A program made the translations under genes and the position numbers. Positions 63,301-64,000 of a stretch of DNA of 64,000 nucleotides are shown here, one piece after another; positions within the stretch are counted from its first letter, which is position 1, and every line of letters begins with the position of its first letter. The DNA comes from CAYJGJ01 sp964367585 (GTDB lineage: Bacteria > Bacillota > Clostridia > Peptostreptococcales > Anaerovoracaceae), in contig CAYIYH010000002.1 in NCBI GenBank assembly GCA_964367585.1, forward strand, positions 110,561-174,560, read 5' to 3'. The notes beneath the pieces were generated by a model. It did no database searches and was not told the DNA's origin. It saw nothing but the letters and a program-made list of their open reading frames with translations.

Positions 63301-63864
63301 GTAAATTTGTTAGTTTTGGATACAGAAGTATATTCCAATACAGGTGGACAGTCTTCTAAGGCAACTCCTACTTCCTCAATTGCAAAATTTGCAGCAGGCG
63401 GAAAAGCTATAGGAAAAAAAGACATGGGTAGCATGATTATGAATTATGGATATGTTTATGTCGCCCAAGTTGCTATTGGCTATGATCAAGCACAAACATT
63501 AAAAGCGATAAAAGAAGCAGAGGAATATCCAGGACCTTCAATAGTGATATGTTACTGCCCTTGTTTAGTTCATGGCCTTAAAGGTGGAATGGCTACAACG
63601 CAAGAAGAGATGAAGCTTGCTGTAGAATCGGGGTATTGGAATCTATATAGATATGATCCTAGGAGAGCAGATGAAGGGAAGAATCCTTTTCAACTTGATT
63701 CACCCGAACCTAAGTTTGAGCTATTAAAAAATTACCTTATGAGTGAACAGCGATATTCAAGCCTTGCGAACAATTTACCGGAAAGAGCAGAGAACCTTTA
63801 CAATAAAAATATTAAAGAAAGTATATCTAGGTATGAAAGATATAAGAAAATGGCTGAAATGTAG
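60322..63864 (+). CDS. nifJ: Pyruvate:ferredoxin (flavodoxin) oxidoreductase, copy 2
   Basis: A second complete PFOR of 1180 residues with the same domain order as copy 1: MDGNEAAAYSSYAFTE and YPITPSSPMAE at the start, ferredoxin motifs CIQCNRCVAVC and CLSCEVCLKAC, CGGCAQTTY, and the TPP site GDGWAYDIGFGG with TEVYSNTGGQSSKATPT. The two differ throughout, so they are old paralogues or 2-oxoacid enzymes with different roles. The start has GAGGTGG four to five bases upstream. Unlike copy 1 it has its own strong promoter with a palindrome and leader repeats, implying different regulation. An acyl-CoA dehydrogenase gene follows 81 bases later. Confidence 0.97.
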   Translation: MSKNYVVMDGNEAAAYSSYAFTEVAGIYPITPSSPMAEKTDEWAVMGKKNLFGNTVDVVQMQSEAGAAGTCHGSLQAGALTTSYTSSQGLMLMIPGMYAIAGQFLPNVLHIASRTVTTNHHSIFGDHSDIMTCRSTGYAMLMSSSPQEAMDLAAVAHLSAISARYAFIHSFDGFRTSHEMQRIEALDYADLKDLLDWDALKEYRKQALNPEHPTNRGNNTNPDVYFQCKEGANEKIAEVPNKVEYYMNKINELTGRNYKLFNYYGAEDAEEVIVVMCSASETVKETVDYLNSNGRKVGMVQVHLYRPFSVKHFSLSVPGTCKRIAVLDRSKENGSVGEPLFVDVCTALMKEGRKDIDIIGGRYGLSSKDTTPGQIIAVYDNLKSKNPKENFTIGIDDDVSFTSLEYKKIEIKKDGQVACKFWGLGGDGTVGANKNAITTIGLAAGKFAQAYFSYDSMKSGGLTQSHLRFGNKEILSTYLVDSADFIAVHEQAYVNRYDTSTDLKVGGTYLLKTSWKKEELENQLPAELKRDLHAKKVKFYIIDADKVAKEIGLGKRTNNILQAAFFALTNIIPIEEAIDDMKKNNYKSYFKKGGERIVELNNKAVDAGINSIENIEIPESWADATDEPTPEVDATDFVKDIVFPMIRQEGDKLPVSIFKKHGVIDGTWESGTSLYSKRGIATEVPKWNKENCIQCNRCVAVCPHAALRPVLLTAEEKEKISPTFETIKAKGLGKDAPEYQYRLQVSPNDCLSCEVCLKACPAKEALEMKPFQEMKVEQENFDKIAMNEKYLKADVISDKSIKSLQFSKPYFQFSAACGGCAQTTYIKMLSQLVGDHMYAGNAAGCSSAYSGGAPILPYCRDERGYGPAWEHSLFEDNAEFAYGFFKAQKAIRTEVINKLHEMLSKAEEVAHYNDLKEHIENYLDNWENKNESRRVTDSLIEKLNSIPCTEDVEFILDRKEYLAKKSVWAIGGDGWAYDIGFGGIDHVMSQNENVNLLVLDTEVYSNTGGQSSKATPTSSIAKFAAGGKAIGKKDMGSMIMNYGYVYVAQVAIGYDQAQTLKAIKEAEEYPGPSIVICYCPCLVHGLKGGMATTQEEMKLAVESGYWNLYRYDPRRADEGKNPFQLDSPEPKFELLKNYLMSEQRYSSLANNLPERAENLYNKNIKESISRYERYKKMAEM

Positions 63865-63945
63865 TTTTAAGTAGTTTTTAGAAAAAGTAATAATTTGAAA
63901 TAAAAAAGTTATATATAAATAACCTGTTTTAAAGGAGGATGCAAT

Positions 63946-64000
63946 ATGAATTTTAGCCCGACAAAAGAACAAGAGATGATCAGAAAAATGGTAAGACAGT
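63946..64000 (+). CDS. Acyl-CoA dehydrogenase, partial (N-terminus only)
   Basis: Only 18 codons are visible before the window ends: MNFSPTKEQEMIRKMVRQ. This closely resembles the start of butyryl-CoA dehydrogenases of Clostridia (pattern xDFxLTKEQ). AAAGGAGG lies six bases before the ATG. Its place directly after PFOR suggests a pyruvate-to-butyrate or related acyl-CoA route, with etfBA genes possibly following. The assignment rests on a short segment. Confidence 0.65.
   Translation, partial: MNFSPTKEQEMIRKMVRQ

Noticed and set aside
1..64000. tRNA, rRNA, CRISPR arrays, transposases, integrases and attachment sites
   Set aside because: None could be supported: no cloverleaf with the conserved TTCGANNC arm, no regularly spaced direct repeats of CRISPR size, and no recognisable mobile-element protein.

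Overview
This window reads as chromosomal DNA from a low-GC, obligately anaerobic, amino-acid-fermenting member of the Clostridia (Bacillota). The reasons are AT-rich sequence, strong AGGAGG-type ribosome binding sites, two complete pyruvate:ferredoxin oxidoreductases, a lysine-fermentation-type 3-keto-5-aminohexanoate cleavage enzyme, a type III-like glutamine synthetase, flavodoxin, an extracytoplasmic flavinylation gene set and a probable butyryl-CoA-type dehydrogenase at the right edge. I cannot name a genus. I see no rRNA, tRNA, CRISPR array, transposase or prophage genes.

Layout. 1-3780 (minus): YitT-type membrane protein (cut by the window edge), rapZ, murB and an AI-2E-family permease. 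4077-10721 (plus): kce and the first PFOR behind one good promoter, then an orphan hydantoinase/oxoprolinase subunit. 10796-15641: tag and rsgA (minus), an aminotransferase plus ornithine-cyclodeaminase pair (plus), and a GNAT acetyltransferase (minus). 15695-26654 (minus): a defence locus read in the order lipoprotein, hsdM, rhuM, hsdS, prrC, hsdS fragment, fic, tandem repeats, hsdR. 26964-31445: aminopeptidase P, Gx transporter, NusG-II protein, ApbE and RuvC. 31542-45086 (plus): two poorly characterised membrane-anchored proteins, a UPF0182 protein, glutamine synthetase, serS, a CNNM/HlyC protein and secA. 45193-51337 (minus): YfcC transporter, M20 peptidase, MATE exporter, coaBC and flavodoxin. 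51880-57390: hisIE-hisK-rlmH, an ArsR regulator (minus), an HtrA protease and an RNase H-fold exonuclease. 57397-59662 (minus): tcdA, a phosphopantetheinyl transferase and a HAD phosphatase. 60322-64000 (plus): the second PFOR and the start of an acyl-CoA dehydrogenase.

The most notable system is the type I restriction locus. Its 371-residue ATPase is a PrrC-type anticodon nuclease with the R-x3-E-x31-H triad at the spacing known from E. coli PrrC. It lies between hsdS and hsdR, as PrrC does. RhuM and a self-inhibited class II Fic protein are inserted in the same gene string. HsdS carries three 12-bp TAEL-coding repeats of the kind known to alter recognition spacing, and a separate 57-codon HsdS tail overlaps the end of prrC. 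Together this suggests a layered defence: restriction guarded by tRNA cleavage, with Fic and RhuM as further candidate effectors.

Several unlabelled non-coding signals also stand out: a 25-bp near-palindrome shared by the ArsR gene and the second PFOR; a 24-bp perfect palindrome and 14-bp tandem repeats at that PFOR promoter; a hairpin between the Shine-Dalgarno and the start codon of the first PFOR; a hairpin-bearing repeat in the same orientation upstream of two or three unrelated genes; and a structured non-coding segment upstream of hisIE. All coordinates and motifs come from reading the sequence; no database search or folding program was run.
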